Positions 29,779 through 38,313 of a stretch of 64,000 bases of DNA are shown here, piece after piece. This DNA comes from Salinarimonas sp. Lineage in GTDB: Bacteria; Pseudomonadota; Alphaproteobacteria; Rhizobiales; Beijerinckiaceae. Made by a program: the position numbers and the translations under genes. Numbering within the stretch: position 1 is the first letter of the stretch; each line of letters opens with the position of its first letter. The DNA is taken from contig NZ_CP157794.1 in the NCBI RefSeq assembly GCF_040111675.1, positions 1,226,001 through 1,290,000 of the forward strand, written 5' to 3'. The notes beneath the pieces were generated by a model that searched no databases, had not been told where the DNA came from, and saw nothing but the letters and a program-made list of their open reading frames with translations.

Positions 29779-31527
29779 ATGCCCGTGCGCGCGCAGGCCG
29801 TCCCCCCGCCGCGCCTGCGTGCGCCCCTTCGCGCGCCTTCCGGCGAGATCCTCATGCTCGCCGGGGTGGCGCTCTATCTGGGCGTTTTCACGCTTTGGCC
29901 CCTCGGGCGCCTTCTCCTGGAGGCGCTCGGGGAGAACGCCGCCGGCGAGACGCTCGGCATCCTGCGCGACCAGTGGGAGTCGCGCTCCACCTCCCGCGCG
30001 CTCTGGAACACGCTGGAGGCTGGCAGCCTCGCGACCCTGGTCTCGATCCTGCTCGGCGGCACGATGGCCTTCGTCGTCGCGCTGACGAACGTCCGCGCCA
30101 AGACCGCGCTGACCTTCGCGCTGCTGCTGCCGCTCCTCGTTCCCTCCCAGATCACCGCGCTCGCCTGGATCGAGCTGATCGGCCCCTCCTCGCCGATCCT
30201 GCGGCCGCTCGGCCTCGCGAGCCCGCCCGGAACCACGAACCCGCTCTACTCGCTGTGGGGCATCGTCCTCGTCATGGGCGTGGAGCACGCGGCCCTCGTC
30301 TTCCTCGCCGTGCGCGCGGGCCTGCGCGCCATGCCGCGCGATCTCGTGGAGGCGGCGCGGATCTCCGGCGCGCGCCCGCTCGTCGCCACGATGCGCATCG
30401 TCCTGCCGCTGGCCTTGCCGTCGCTCATCGCCGGGGCGGCGCTGGCCTTCGTTTCCGCCATCGGGAATTTCGGCGTGCCGGCGCTGCTCGGGATCCCCGG
30501 CCGCTACACGATGCTGACGACGCTGATCTACCAGCGCCTCAACGGCTTCGGCCCCTCCGTGCTGGGCGAGGTGGCGGCCATCGCGCTGATCCTGATCCTG
30601 ATCGCGGTCGCGGGCCTGGCGCTGCGCGCCCTCGTCGCGGCGCGGATGAACGCGCGGGTGGAGCGGGCGAGCGCCATGCTCCGGCCCTTCCCGCTGGGGC
30701 GCGCGCGGCTCCCCGTCGAGGCCGCCGTGTGGAGCGTGCTGGTCTTCGTGTCCTTCCTGCCGCTCGTCGCGCTGCTGGCCTCCTCGCTCACGCCCGCGGT
30801 GGGCGTGCGGCTCTCCCTCGAGACGATCACCCTCGACAATTACCGCTTCGCCGTTCTCGGCCAGGACGTGGCCCGGCGCGCCTTCGCCAATTCCTTCCTG
30901 CTCGCCGGAGCGACGGCGCTGGTCGCTGGCCTCGTCGCCGTGCCGCTCGCCTACCTCGCCGTGATGCGCCGCATGAAGGCCGCGCGGGGCCTGGATCTCG
31001 TGGCGGACACGCCCTACGCCATCCCGGGCACGGTGCTCGCCATCGGCGCGATCCTGGTCTTCCTGCCGCCGCTGCCGCTGATCGGGGTCTCGGTCTACAA
31101 CTCGCTCTGGATCATCCTCTTCGCCTATTTCGCCCGCTTCATGACGCTGGCGCTGCGCCCCGTCACCGCGAGCCTCGAGACGATCGAGCCCGCGCTCGAC
31201 GAGGCCGCCCGCATCGCCGGCGCGCGGGCCTTCCGCCGGCTGTTCGCGATCATCCTGCCCGTAGCGGCGCCGGCGGCGGTGGCCGGCGGGCTCCTGATCT
31301 TCATGACGGCCTTCAACGAGCTCACCGTCTCGGCGCTGCTCTGGTCGTCGGGCGCCGAGACGCTGGGCGTCGTCGTCTTCTTCCTGCAGTACGAGGGCAA
31401 CTCGCCCGCCGCCGCGGCGCTCGCGACGGCGACGGTCGTGGTGACGCTGGTCCTGGCGCTGATCCTGGATCAGGTCGGGCGCTGGCTGCCCGGCGACGTG
31501 GTTCCCTGGCGCGACGCGACCGGGTGA
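29779..31527 (+). CDS. ABC importer permease, two fused membrane domains
   Basis: This 582-residue inner-membrane permease contains two copies of the binding-protein-dependent transport fold, as in FbpB-type proteins. The first half has an EAA loop EAARISGARPLVATMRIVLP at about 193-212, the second EAARIAGARAFRRLFAIILP at about 475-494. About twelve hydrophobic segments are visible. It directly follows the binding protein and converges on the sensor kinase gene with a seven-base gap. The ATPase that should power it is missing here; the orphan ATPase at 15780-16832 is of the matching class. Confidence 0.93.
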   Translation: MPVRAQAVPPPRLRAPLRAPSGEILMLAGVALYLGVFTLWPLGRLLLEALGENAAGETLGILRDQWESRSTSRALWNTLEAGSLATLVSILLGGTMAFVVALTNVRAKTALTFALLLPLLVPSQITALAWIELIGPSSPILRPLGLASPPGTTNPLYSLWGIVLVMGVEHAALVFLAVRAGLRAMPRDLVEAARISGARPLVATMRIVLPLALPSLIAGAALAFVSAIGNFGVPALLGIPGRYTMLTTLIYQRLNGFGPSVLGEVAAIALILILIAVAGLALRALVAARMNARVERASAMLRPFPLGRARLPVEAAVWSVLVFVSFLPLVALLASSLTPAVGVRLSLETITLDNYRFAVLGQDVARRAFANSFLLAGATALVAGLVAVPLAYLAVMRRMKAARGLDLVADTPYAIPGTVLAIGAILVFLPPLPLIGVSVYNSLWIILFAYFARFMTLALRPVTASLETIEPALDEAARIAGARAFRRLFAIILPVAAPAAVAGGLLIFMTAFNELTVSALLWSSGAETLGVVVFFLQYEGNSPAAAALATATVVVTLVLALILDQVGRWLPGDVVPWRDATG

Positions 31528-31534
31528 GCGCGCC

Positions 31535-32905
31535 TCAGCCGACGTCGCCCGGCAGGTCGAGCCGCGCGGAGAGGCCGCCCATGGCGCTCTCGCCGAGCGT
31601 CAGCGAGCCCCGATAGAGCGTGGCGAGGTCCACCACGATCGACAGCCCCAGCCCCGAGCCCGGCACCGTCTCGTCGAGGCGCTTGCCGCGTTTCACCATC
31701 TCGTCGCGCTTGTCCGCCGGCACGCCCGGACCGTCGTCCTCGACCACGAGGACGAGACGCGGGCGCTCGGGGTCCCCGGACGCCTCGGCCCGCAGCACCA
31801 CGCGGCCGCGCGCCCATTTGGCGGCGTTGTCGAGGAGGTTGCCCAGCATCTCCTCGAGATCCTGCTTCTCGCCGCGAAAGCGTGCGTTCTCGGGCGCCTC
31901 GAGCGCGAGGTCGAGCCGCTTGTCCGCGTGGATCTTGGCGAAGGCGCGCATCAGCGCGGCGGCCACCGGCGAGACCGGGGTCACCGTGCCGAGCGTGCCC
32001 ACCTGCGCCGCCGCGCGGGCGCGGTCGAGATAGTAGCCGATCTGCCGGCGCATGGTCTCGGCCTCGGCCTCGACCACCGGGGCGAGGGGGCCGCCCTCCG
32101 CGCGCGCCTCGTTGACGAGCACCGAGAGCGGCGTCTTCAGCGCGTGCGCGAGATTGCCGACCTGGGTGCGGGCGCGCTCGAGGATGTCGCGGTTCGAGCC
32201 GATCAGCAGGTTGATCTCCCCCGCGAGCGGGGCGATGTCGTGCGGGTAGTCCCCCGAGACCGTCTCGCTGTCGCCGCGGCGGATGGCGACGACCGCGGCG
32301 CGCAGGCGCGCCAGCGGACGCAGGCCGAAGCGGATCTGGAGCAGCGTCGAGAGCCCCAGCAGCAGCCCGAGCGCCGCGAAGGTTGCGGCGAGCGCCAGAG
32401 CGAAGCGCCCGATGTCGGCCGCGATCTCGTCGGCGGGCGCCGCGACGAGCACGGTGAAGCGCCGCCCCTCGCCCGCGGCGAGGGTGCGCTCCACGGCCCT
32501 CAGGCTCTGCCCGTCCGGCCCCGTGACGTAGCCCGTGCGCACCGCGCCGAGCTCGGCTCCCGGCCCGTCGAGCCAGGGCAGGGCGGCGCCGACCAGGGAG
32601 GACGAGGTGGTGATCTCGCGCAGCGACGCGCCGGGCGCGCCGATCTGCCAGTACCAGCCGGAGAAGGGCAGCTCGAACAGCGGATCCCCGGCCGCCAGCG
32701 CCTCCCGCCCCGTCGCGACCTGGGAGCCGAGCGTCGTGACGTGCACGAGGAGCCGCTGGTCGAAGCCGCGCTCCGTCGTCTGCCGGTAGAGCGCGACGAG
32801 GATCACGCCCGCGCTCACCAGGATCACGGCGCTCCAGAACAGGGCCGAGACCGCGAGGCGGACGGCGATGGAGCGGCCGGCGAGGGGGCGGAAGCGCGCA
32901 CGCAT
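31535..32905 (-). CDS. Sensor histidine kinase, FeuQ/PhoQ-like
   Basis: This 456-residue inner-membrane kinase has membrane segments at about 14-38 and 166-190 flanking a periplasmic domain. The HAMP region follows, then the phosphoacceptor box LAHALKTPLSVL (His254), the N box MLGNLLDNAAKWA, the G1 box EDDGPGVP and the G2 box GSGLGLSIV. It ends the operon PepSY protein-regulator-kinase. The order and type recall FeuP/FeuQ of rhizobia, which control cyclic glucan and envelope genes; that assignment is inferred. Confidence 0.9.
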   Translation of the reverse strand: MRARFRPLAGRSIAVRLAVSALFWSAVILVSAGVILVALYRQTTERGFDQRLLVHVTTLGSQVATGREALAAGDPLFELPFSGWYWQIGAPGASLREITTSSSLVGAALPWLDGPGAELGAVRTGYVTGPDGQSLRAVERTLAAGEGRRFTVLVAAPADEIAADIGRFALALAATFAALGLLLGLSTLLQIRFGLRPLARLRAAVVAIRRGDSETVSGDYPHDIAPLAGEINLLIGSNRDILERARTQVGNLAHALKTPLSVLVNEARAEGGPLAPVVEAEAETMRRQIGYYLDRARAAAQVGTLGTVTPVSPVAAALMRAFAKIHADKRLDLALEAPENARFRGEKQDLEEMLGNLLDNAAKWARGRVVLRAEASGDPERPRLVLVVEDDGPGVPADKRDEMVKRGKRLDETVPGSGLGLSIVVDLATLYRGSLTLGESAMGGLSARLDLPGDVG

Positions 32906-32917
32906 CGGCGGGCCGGC

Positions 32918-33580
32918 TCAGGCGCTCTCGTCGATGACGTAGCCGAGCCCGCGCATGGTCTTGATCACGTCCACGCCGAGCTTCTTGCGCAGGCGCCCGA
33001 CGAAGACCTCGATCGTGTTGGAATCGCGGTCGAAATCCTGGTCGTAGAGGTGCTCCGTCAGCTCCGCGCGGGAGACGATGCGGCCCTTGTGGTGGATCAG
33101 GTAGGCGAGAAGCCGGTATTCGTGGCTCGTCAGCTTCACCGGCCTATCCTCGACGAGCACGCGCCCGGCGCGGGTGTCGAGCGTCACCGGCCCGCAGACG
33201 ATCTCCGAGGTGGCGTGCCCGGCGGCGCGGCGCAGGAGCGCCCGCACGCGCGCCAGCAGCTCCTCGACGTGGAAGGGCTTCGTCACGTAGTCGTCCGCGC
33301 CGGCGTCGAAGCCCTGCACCTTGTCCGACCAGCGGTCGCGCGCGGTGAGGATCAGCACCGGCATCGTCCTGCCCGCCCGCCGCCAGGCGGAGAGCACGGA
33401 GACGCCGTCGGTCTTGGGCAGGCCGAGATCGAGGATGACGCAGTCGTAGGGCTCGGTCTCGCCCAGGAACTGGCCCTCCTCGCCGTCGAAGGCCTTGTCG
33501 ACGACGTAGCCGGAATCCTCCAGCGCGGCGACGATCTGGCGGTTGAGGGAGGCGTCGTCCTCTACGACGAGCAGGCGCAT
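32918..33580 (-). CDS. OmpR-family response regulator, FeuP/PhoP-like
   Basis: This 220-residue regulator has a receiver domain with VVEDD at 5-9, Asp51 in VILDLGLPK and Lys in TKPFHVEELL. An OmpR-type winged helix follows, with SHEYRLLAYLIHHKGRIVSR, LYDQDFDRDSNTIEVFVGRL and the end TMRGLGYVID. This is the pattern of PhoP/FeuP regulators. It lies 12 bp upstream of the kinase gene and 12 bp downstream of the small PepSY-like gene. Confidence 0.93.
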   Translation of the reverse strand: MRLLVVEDDASLNRQIVAALEDSGYVVDKAFDGEEGQFLGETEPYDCVILDLGLPKTDGVSVLSAWRRAGRTMPVLILTARDRWSDKVQGFDAGADDYVTKPFHVEELLARVRALLRRAAGHATSEIVCGPVTLDTRAGRVLVEDRPVKLTSHEYRLLAYLIHHKGRIVSRAELTEHLYDQDFDRDSNTIEVFVGRLRKKLGVDVIKTMRGLGYVIDESA

Positions 33581-33592
33581 GGCGGGACCCTC

Positions 33593-33898
33593 TCAGTTCA
33601 CCGAGACGACGCCGCCGGAGCCGGCGTCGACGATCACGGTCACGAAACGCCCGTCGCCGCCGAGCGCGGCGATGCGGTAGACGAAGCCGCCGCCGCCCTG
33701 GCAGAGGTCGACCTGGGTGATCTGGGCCCCGGGAACCGCGCCCTCGGCGGCCCGCACGGCGGCGACCGCCGGAACGACCTGCCCGGAGGCGACGGCCTCC
33801 CGGGTCTCGCCGGGCGACAGGCACGCCTGCGCGGCGGCCGGCGCCGGCGCGGCGGCGAGAGCGAAGAGGAGGGGGAGAAGGGCGAGACGGGTGCGCAT
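33593..33898 (-). CDS. Small secreted PepSY-like protein
   Basis: This 101-residue protein has a clear signal peptide (1-23, cut after AAA or AQA), then a small domain with two cysteines (ACLSPGETREAV, VDLCQGGGG) and a PepSY-like end FVYRIAALGGDGRFVTVIVDAGSG. It is the first gene of the operon with the FeuP/FeuQ-like pair. In Sinorhizobium a small periplasmic protein, FeuN, restrains FeuQ; this gene is in the right place for such a role, but similarity was not tested. It may instead be a generic PepSY protease inhibitor. Confidence 0.82.
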   Translation of the reverse strand: MRTRLALLPLLFALAAAPAPAAAQACLSPGETREAVASGQVVPAVAAVRAAEGAVPGAQITQVDLCQGGGGFVYRIAALGGDGRFVTVIVDAGSGGVVSVN

Positions 33899-33925
33899 GA
33901 CGGCATCATACTTGGCGCAGCCGCG

Positions 33926-33953
33926 CTGAACAGGCCGTGAATGGCGCGTTCAG
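33926..33953. promoter_or_regulatory. Possible response-regulator binding site upstream of the PepSY-like gene
   Basis: CTGAAC at 33926 and GTTCAG at 33948 form an inverted pair. On the minus strand TTCA also repeats at an 11-bp step, the usual spacing of OmpR/PhoP-class boxes. It lies about 30-55 bp upstream of the operon start, suiting autoregulation. Short motifs of this size arise by chance, so confidence is low. Confidence 0.3.
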
Positions 33954-33967
33954 GGCAGGGGCCGGCC

Positions 33968-34438
33968 TCACCCCTCCGGCGCCACGCCCGCCCAGCCCGT
34001 TTGCCGCGCGGCCTCCCCGAGCAGCATCGCCGCCGAGACCGCGACGTTGAGCGAGCGGAAGCCGGGCCGCATCGGGATCACCACGCGGGCGTCGGCGGCC
34101 TCGTGCACCGCCTCGGGCACGCCCGCCGATTCGCGCCCGACCAGGATCGCGTCGCCCGCGGCGAAGGCGAAATCGGTATAGCGGGTCGCGCCGCGCGTCG
34201 TGGCGAGCACCAGCCGCACGCCGACCTCGCGCCGCCATTCCTCGAACGCGCTCCAGGAGCGGTGGCGCACGATCTCGACGCGGTCGAGATAATCCATGCC
34301 CGCCCGGCGGAAATTGCGGTCCGACACGTCGAAGCCCGCCGGCTCGACGATGTCCACCGCCGCCCCCAGGCAGGCGGCGAGACGCACCATGGTGCCGGTG
34401 TTCTGCGGGATGTCGGGCTGGTAGAGGACGAGGCGCAT
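33968..34438 (-). CDS. trmL: tRNA (cytidine(34)-2'-O)-methyltransferase TrmL
   Basis: This 156-residue SPOUT-class enzyme methylates the 2'-OH of the wobble base in tRNA-Leu isoacceptors. It starts MRLVLYQPDIPQNTGTMVRL, the TrmL signature. The knotted SAM-binding end has LVGRESAGVPEAVHE, VVIPMRPGFRSLNVAVSAA. Length is typical of this one-domain family. It is divergent from the ABC exporter gene. Confidence 0.95.
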   Translation of the reverse strand: MRLVLYQPDIPQNTGTMVRLAACLGAAVDIVEPAGFDVSDRNFRRAGMDYLDRVEIVRHRSWSAFEEWRREVGVRLVLATTRGATRYTDFAFAAGDAILVGRESAGVPEAVHEAADARVVIPMRPGFRSLNVAVSAAMLLGEAARQTGWAGVAPEG

Positions 34439-34543
34439 GACGCGGTCTTCGGGCCGCCGCGACGCCGCGTCAAGTGAACCGCGTGGCGCGCGCCCTAGTT
34501 GGACCCTATCTGTGAAGTGGAACCCCCGGACCGCGCGAGCCTC

Positions 34544-36448
34544 ATGACCCTCAATCCCGTCCGCCTCGTCGCCCGCCTGATCGGCTGGGCCGAGAGCCGC
34601 ATCGACCCCTTCTCCCCGTTCCGGCAGGACGAGACCCCGCCCGGCCGCGGGGTGGGCGCCTTCGCCTGGCACTATCTCGCGCCGGTGAAGGGCTGGTTCG
34701 CCGTGCTCACCGTCGCGGCGATCGCGGTGGGGCTGCTCGAGAGCTCGCTCTACCTGCTCATCGGCTGGTTCGTCGATCTCCTCGCCGAGGGCGATCCGGC
34801 GACGATCCTCGAGACGCACGGGCTCGCCATGGCGGGCGTCGCCCTGTTCGTGCTGGTGATGCGACCGGCGCTGAACTTCGCGCACGATCTCGTCAAGAAC
34901 CAGATCGTGGTGGTCAACTCCACCAACATGATCCGCTGGCGCGCCCACGCCTACACGCTCGGCCACGCGATCAGCTATTTCCAGGGCGACTTCGCCGGCC
35001 GGCTCTCCACTCGCATCCTGCAATCGGGCCAGGCCGTGCGCGAGATCGCGGTGACGCTGCTCGACACGCTGCTCTACGTCGCGATCTTCGCCATCACGGC
35101 GGTGGTGCTGTTCGGCTCGATCAGCCTGTGGCTGGCGCTGCCCATGCTCGCCTGGGTCGCCGGCTACGCGGCGCTCCTCGCGGTCTTCGTGCCGCGCGCC
35201 CGGGACCGCTCGCTGAAGGTCGCCGAGAGCCGCTCGGCCATGACCGGGCGCGTCGTCGACAGCTACACCAACGTCATGACGGTGAAGCTCTTCGCCCGCA
35301 CCGAGGCCGAGCGCTCGGCCGTGCGCGAGGCGATCGCGCGCAACACCCGCGCCTTCCTCGACATGATGCGCCTCGTCACCTCGACGACCTTCGCGCTGCA
35401 GGTGATGAACGCCGCCCTCATCGTCGCCACCGCGACGCTCTCGCTCTATCTGTGGCGCGACGGGGCGATGTCGTCGGGCGTCGCGGCGGCGGGGCTCGCC
35501 CTCGTCATGCGCGTCGTCACGATGTCGGGCTGGGTGATGCAGACGGTCCGCGGCGTGTTCGAGAACGTCGGCACGCTCCAGGAAGCGATGCGCACCATCG
35601 CGCGGCCGCACGGGCTCGTGGACGCGCCGGACGCGACGCCGCTCGTGGTGGGTCGCGGCGAGATCCGCTTCGAGCGCGTGCGCTTCCATTACGGCAAGGA
35701 GGAGGGCGGCGTCCTCGACGACCTGTCGCTGACGGTGGCCTCGGGCGAGAAGGTCGGCATCGTCGGGCCCTCCGGCGCCGGCAAGTCGACCCTCGTCTCG
35801 CTGCTCTTGCGCCTGCACGACGTCGAGGCCGGGCGCATCCTCATCGACGAGCAGGACATCGCGAAGGTCACGCAGGATTCGCTGCGGGCGCAGATCGGCG
35901 TCGTCACGCAGGACACCTCGCTCCTGCATCGCTCGATCCGCGACAACATCGCCTACGGCCGGCTCGACGCCAGCGATGCCGAGATCGAGCGCGCCGCGCG
36001 TCTCGCCCATGCGCACGACTTCATCACCGAGCTGGTCGACCATGTCGGCCGGCGCGGCTACGACGCCCATACCGGCGAGCGCGGGGTGAAGCTGTCCGGC
36101 GGCCAGCGCCAGCGCGTCGCGATCGCCCGCGTCATCCTCAAGGACGCGCCGATCCTCGTGCTCGACGAGGCGACCTCCGCCCTCGACTCGGAGACGGAGG
36201 CCGCGATCCAGGAATCGCTCACCGGGCTGATGGACGGGCGCACCGTCATCGCCATCGCCCACCGCCTCTCGACCATCGCGGCGCTCGACCGGCTGATCGT
36301 GCTGGAGGACGGGCGCATCGTCGAGGAGGGCACGCACGACGCGCTGCTCGCGCGGGGCGGCGCCTACGCCCGCCTGTGGGCCCGCCAGTCCGGCGGGTTC
36401 ATCGGCGTCGACCGCGAGGGCGCACGGCGGCCCGCGGCGGCGGAGTAG
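34544..36448 (+). CDS. ABC exporter, membrane and ATPase domains in one chain
   Basis: This 634-residue half-transporter is expected to work as a dimer, exporting a lipid or drug-like substrate. The membrane domain (about 45-340) has six hydrophobic helices. The ATPase domain has Walker A GPSGAGKST, the Q-loop VVTQDTSLLHRSI, the signature LSGGQRQRVAIARVIL, Walker B ILVLDEATSALD and the switch IAHRLSTI. The ATG at 34544 (MTLNPVRLVARLIG) is chosen over a TTG 45 bases upstream. It is related to the MsbA/ATM1-like group. It converges on the methyltransferase gene with a six-base gap. Confidence 0.93.
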   Translation: MTLNPVRLVARLIGWAESRIDPFSPFRQDETPPGRGVGAFAWHYLAPVKGWFAVLTVAAIAVGLLESSLYLLIGWFVDLLAEGDPATILETHGLAMAGVALFVLVMRPALNFAHDLVKNQIVVVNSTNMIRWRAHAYTLGHAISYFQGDFAGRLSTRILQSGQAVREIAVTLLDTLLYVAIFAITAVVLFGSISLWLALPMLAWVAGYAALLAVFVPRARDRSLKVAESRSAMTGRVVDSYTNVMTVKLFARTEAERSAVREAIARNTRAFLDMMRLVTSTTFALQVMNAALIVATATLSLYLWRDGAMSSGVAAAGLALVMRVVTMSGWVMQTVRGVFENVGTLQEAMRTIARPHGLVDAPDATPLVVGRGEIRFERVRFHYGKEEGGVLDDLSLTVASGEKVGIVGPSGAGKSTLVSLLLRLHDVEAGRILIDEQDIAKVTQDSLRAQIGVVTQDTSLLHRSIRDNIAYGRLDASDAEIERAARLAHAHDFITELVDHVGRRGYDAHTGERGVKLSGGQRQRVAIARVILKDAPILVLDEATSALDSETEAAIQESLTGLMDGRTVIAIAHRLSTIAALDRLIVLEDGRIVEEGTHDALLARGGAYARLWARQSGGFIGVDREGARRPAAAE

Positions 36449-36454
36449 GGGCGC

Positions 36455-37339
36455 TCAGCAGACGAGCGCCCACTCGGGCGTCGCGAAGAACACGTCCCGC
36501 TCGCCCGCCGGGCCGAGGACGAAGCCGCGCACCTGCGACGGGCGGCCCTCCGCGAACGCGCGCGCGAGCCGGGCGCGATGGTCCGGCGAGACCGGCTCCG
36601 CGCCCTGGGCGCAGACGAAGCGCGCCGGCGAGACGTAGCGCGCGGCGACGCCCTCCGCGTCCGGCGCGATCAGGAAGGCCGCGCCGGCGGCCCAGGGTCC
36701 CGGCGCGCCGTCGACGAGCGCCCGCGCGCCGAGCGGGGCGAGGAGCCGCGCGCCCGCGGCGATCGCCGCCCGCCAGGGCGGCGGGTAGTCCTCCACCGCG
36801 AAGCTGACGTAGATCGCCTCGACGCCGTCGAGGTCCGTGGCGAGCCCGTCGCCGTGGACGACCTCGACCTGCGGCCAGGGCGCGAGGGCCTCGCGGGCAT
36901 CGGCGGCGAGTCGTGCCTCGTGCTCGACGGCCAGGACGTGGCCGGAGGGGCCGACCAGCTCGGCGACGATCGCCGTATAGTACCCGGTCCCGGCTCCGAG
37001 ATGCGCCACGCGTGCGCCCTCGAACAGGCCGAGCGCGTCGAGCAGGCGGGCGTGCAGCGACGGCTGGCCGTTGTTGAGGAACAGCTTCGGCGCCAGGGCG
37101 AACAGGGCGTCCTGATAGGCCAAAGCCGGGTCCGGTTCCGGGATCTCCCGCACGCGACCGTGCTCCTGGATGAGCCGCCAGGGCGGAGGTCCGAGGAACG
37201 CCTCCCGCGCCACGCGCGCGAAGGCGGCCGCGACTCGCGGATCGGAGACCTCCGCGCGATGGCAGACCTGATGCGCATAGGCGCGGCGCAGGAAGGCGAG
37301 CTCCTCGGGGGTGGCGGGGAGGGGCGGGAGGCTGGTCAT
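36455..37339 (-). CDS. Protein-L-isoaspartate methyltransferase-like protein
   Basis: This 294-residue SAM-dependent methyltransferase is of the Pcm family, which repairs isoaspartyl damage. The SAM motif I is VAHLGAGTGYYTAIVAEL, with VLAVEHEARLAADA after it. The usual Pcm helix before it, normally GQTISQP, is here NNGQPSLHARLLDAL, so it is a divergent form and may methylate another substrate. It ends next to, and points toward, the ABC exporter. Start at 37339 is the first good ATG. Confidence 0.8.
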   Translation of the reverse strand: MTSLPPLPATPEELAFLRRAYAHQVCHRAEVSDPRVAAAFARVAREAFLGPPPWRLIQEHGRVREIPEPDPALAYQDALFALAPKLFLNNGQPSLHARLLDALGLFEGARVAHLGAGTGYYTAIVAELVGPSGHVLAVEHEARLAADAREALAPWPQVEVVHGDGLATDLDGVEAIYVSFAVEDYPPPWRAAIAAGARLLAPLGARALVDGAPGPWAAGAAFLIAPDAEGVAARYVSPARFVCAQGAEPVSPDHRARLARAFAEGRPSQVRGFVLGPAGERDVFFATPEWALVC

Positions 37340-37506
37340 CGTGCGGGGCTCGGGATAGTTTCGGCTTTCGACCCTATACCATGCACACCCGATCGCCCTC
37401 CACGAGGCGACCGCGTCTCGCGCACGCCGAGCCTCGTGCCCCGAACCCCCTGGCGACTTACGCGTTTTCGCCCACGAGCTTCGCCGTTCCCGGAGTCAGT
37501 CCCCCG

Positions 37507-37848
37507 ATGACCACCATCCTTCTCGTCGACGACGATCCGCTGACCGCGATGGGGTCCGCCGACCTGATCGAGGATCTCGGCCACGTCGTCCTCACCGCCC
37601 ATTCCGGTCGCGAGGCCCTGGAGATCGTCGACGGGCGGGAGGACATCGACCTCGTCATCACCGACCAGTCCATGCCCGGCATGACCGGGACCGAGCTCGC
37701 CGCCGCCCTGCGGGAGCGCCGGCCGGGCCTGCCGGTCGTGCTCGCCACGGGCTACGGCGCGCCGCCCGACGGCGAGAGCCTGCGCACGCTGGCGAAGCCC
37801 TACGACCAGGACATGCTCGCCGCGGTGATCCGCGACACGACCGGCTGA
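37507..37848 (+). CDS. Single-domain response regulator
   Basis: This 113-residue protein is a stand-alone receiver domain: the acidic residues VDDDP at 7-11, phosphoacceptor Asp in VITDQSMPGMTG (about residue 55) and the conserved Lys in TLAKPYDQD. No output domain is present, so it probably relays phosphoryl groups or acts by protein contact. The ATG at 37507 is chosen because it starts the receiver fold; the upstream open frame adds a basic non-homologous stretch. The cognate kinase is not in the window. Confidence 0.9.
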   Translation: MTTILLVDDDPLTAMGSADLIEDLGHVVLTAHSGREALEIVDGREDIDLVITDQSMPGMTGTELAAALRERRPGLPVVLATGYGAPPDGESLRTLAKPYDQDMLAAVIRDTTG

Positions 37849-37935
37849 TCCGAAACCGTCCGCGCGCCGCGCGCTTCGACCGCTCGCCCGAGCGGAACGG
37901 CGGGCGCGGGCCTATGCGCGGCGCGAGGGGCGGGC

Positions 37936-38223
37936 TCAGCGATAGCGGAAGCGCACGCCCAGCGTCTCGCCGGAGCGGCGCATCACGTCGCAGACCCGGC
38001 TGATCGCCTCCGTGCCGTTGATGAAGAGGACGAAGGAATCCGGCAGGTCGTCGACCTCCTCGCAATGGACCCTCGCGCCGCGCTGCGAAAGGTCGATCAC
38101 CGTGCAGGAGAAGCGCAGGCGCGTCTGTGGAACGTAGACGACGCTCGGGATGCCGAGCCGCCGGCGCGGCTCGTGCCGCCGGTCCGCGTGGGGCAGGTCG
38201 TCGTAGATCCATCCGCCGGGCAT
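37936..38223 (-). CDS. PilZ-domain protein
   Basis: This 95-residue protein is a single PilZ domain, the usual cyclic-di-GMP receptor fold. The RRHEPRRRLG segment supplies the RxxxR-type motif, and CTVIDLSQRGARVHCEEVD provides the (D/N)xSxxG part. The rest (FVLFINGTEAISRVCDVMRR) completes the barrel. It would link second-messenger levels to surface or motility functions. It is alone, convergent with the response regulator gene. Confidence 0.88.
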   Translation of the reverse strand: MPGGWIYDDLPHADRRHEPRRRLGIPSVVYVPQTRLRFSCTVIDLSQRGARVHCEEVDDLPDSFVLFINGTEAISRVCDVMRRSGETLGVRFRYR

Positions 38224-38313
38224 GAGACCGCTCCTCGGGGCGCTCCTGTACCGGCGGGATCATGCGCGCAGCGGGTGTGAAAAAGGTTACCGAAGGCCGG
38301 AAAGCGAGGAGCG

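Noticed and set aside
34499..36448. TTG start for the ABC exporter
   Set aside because: It adds 15 residues without resemblance to the family; the ATG at 34544 begins the conserved N-terminus.
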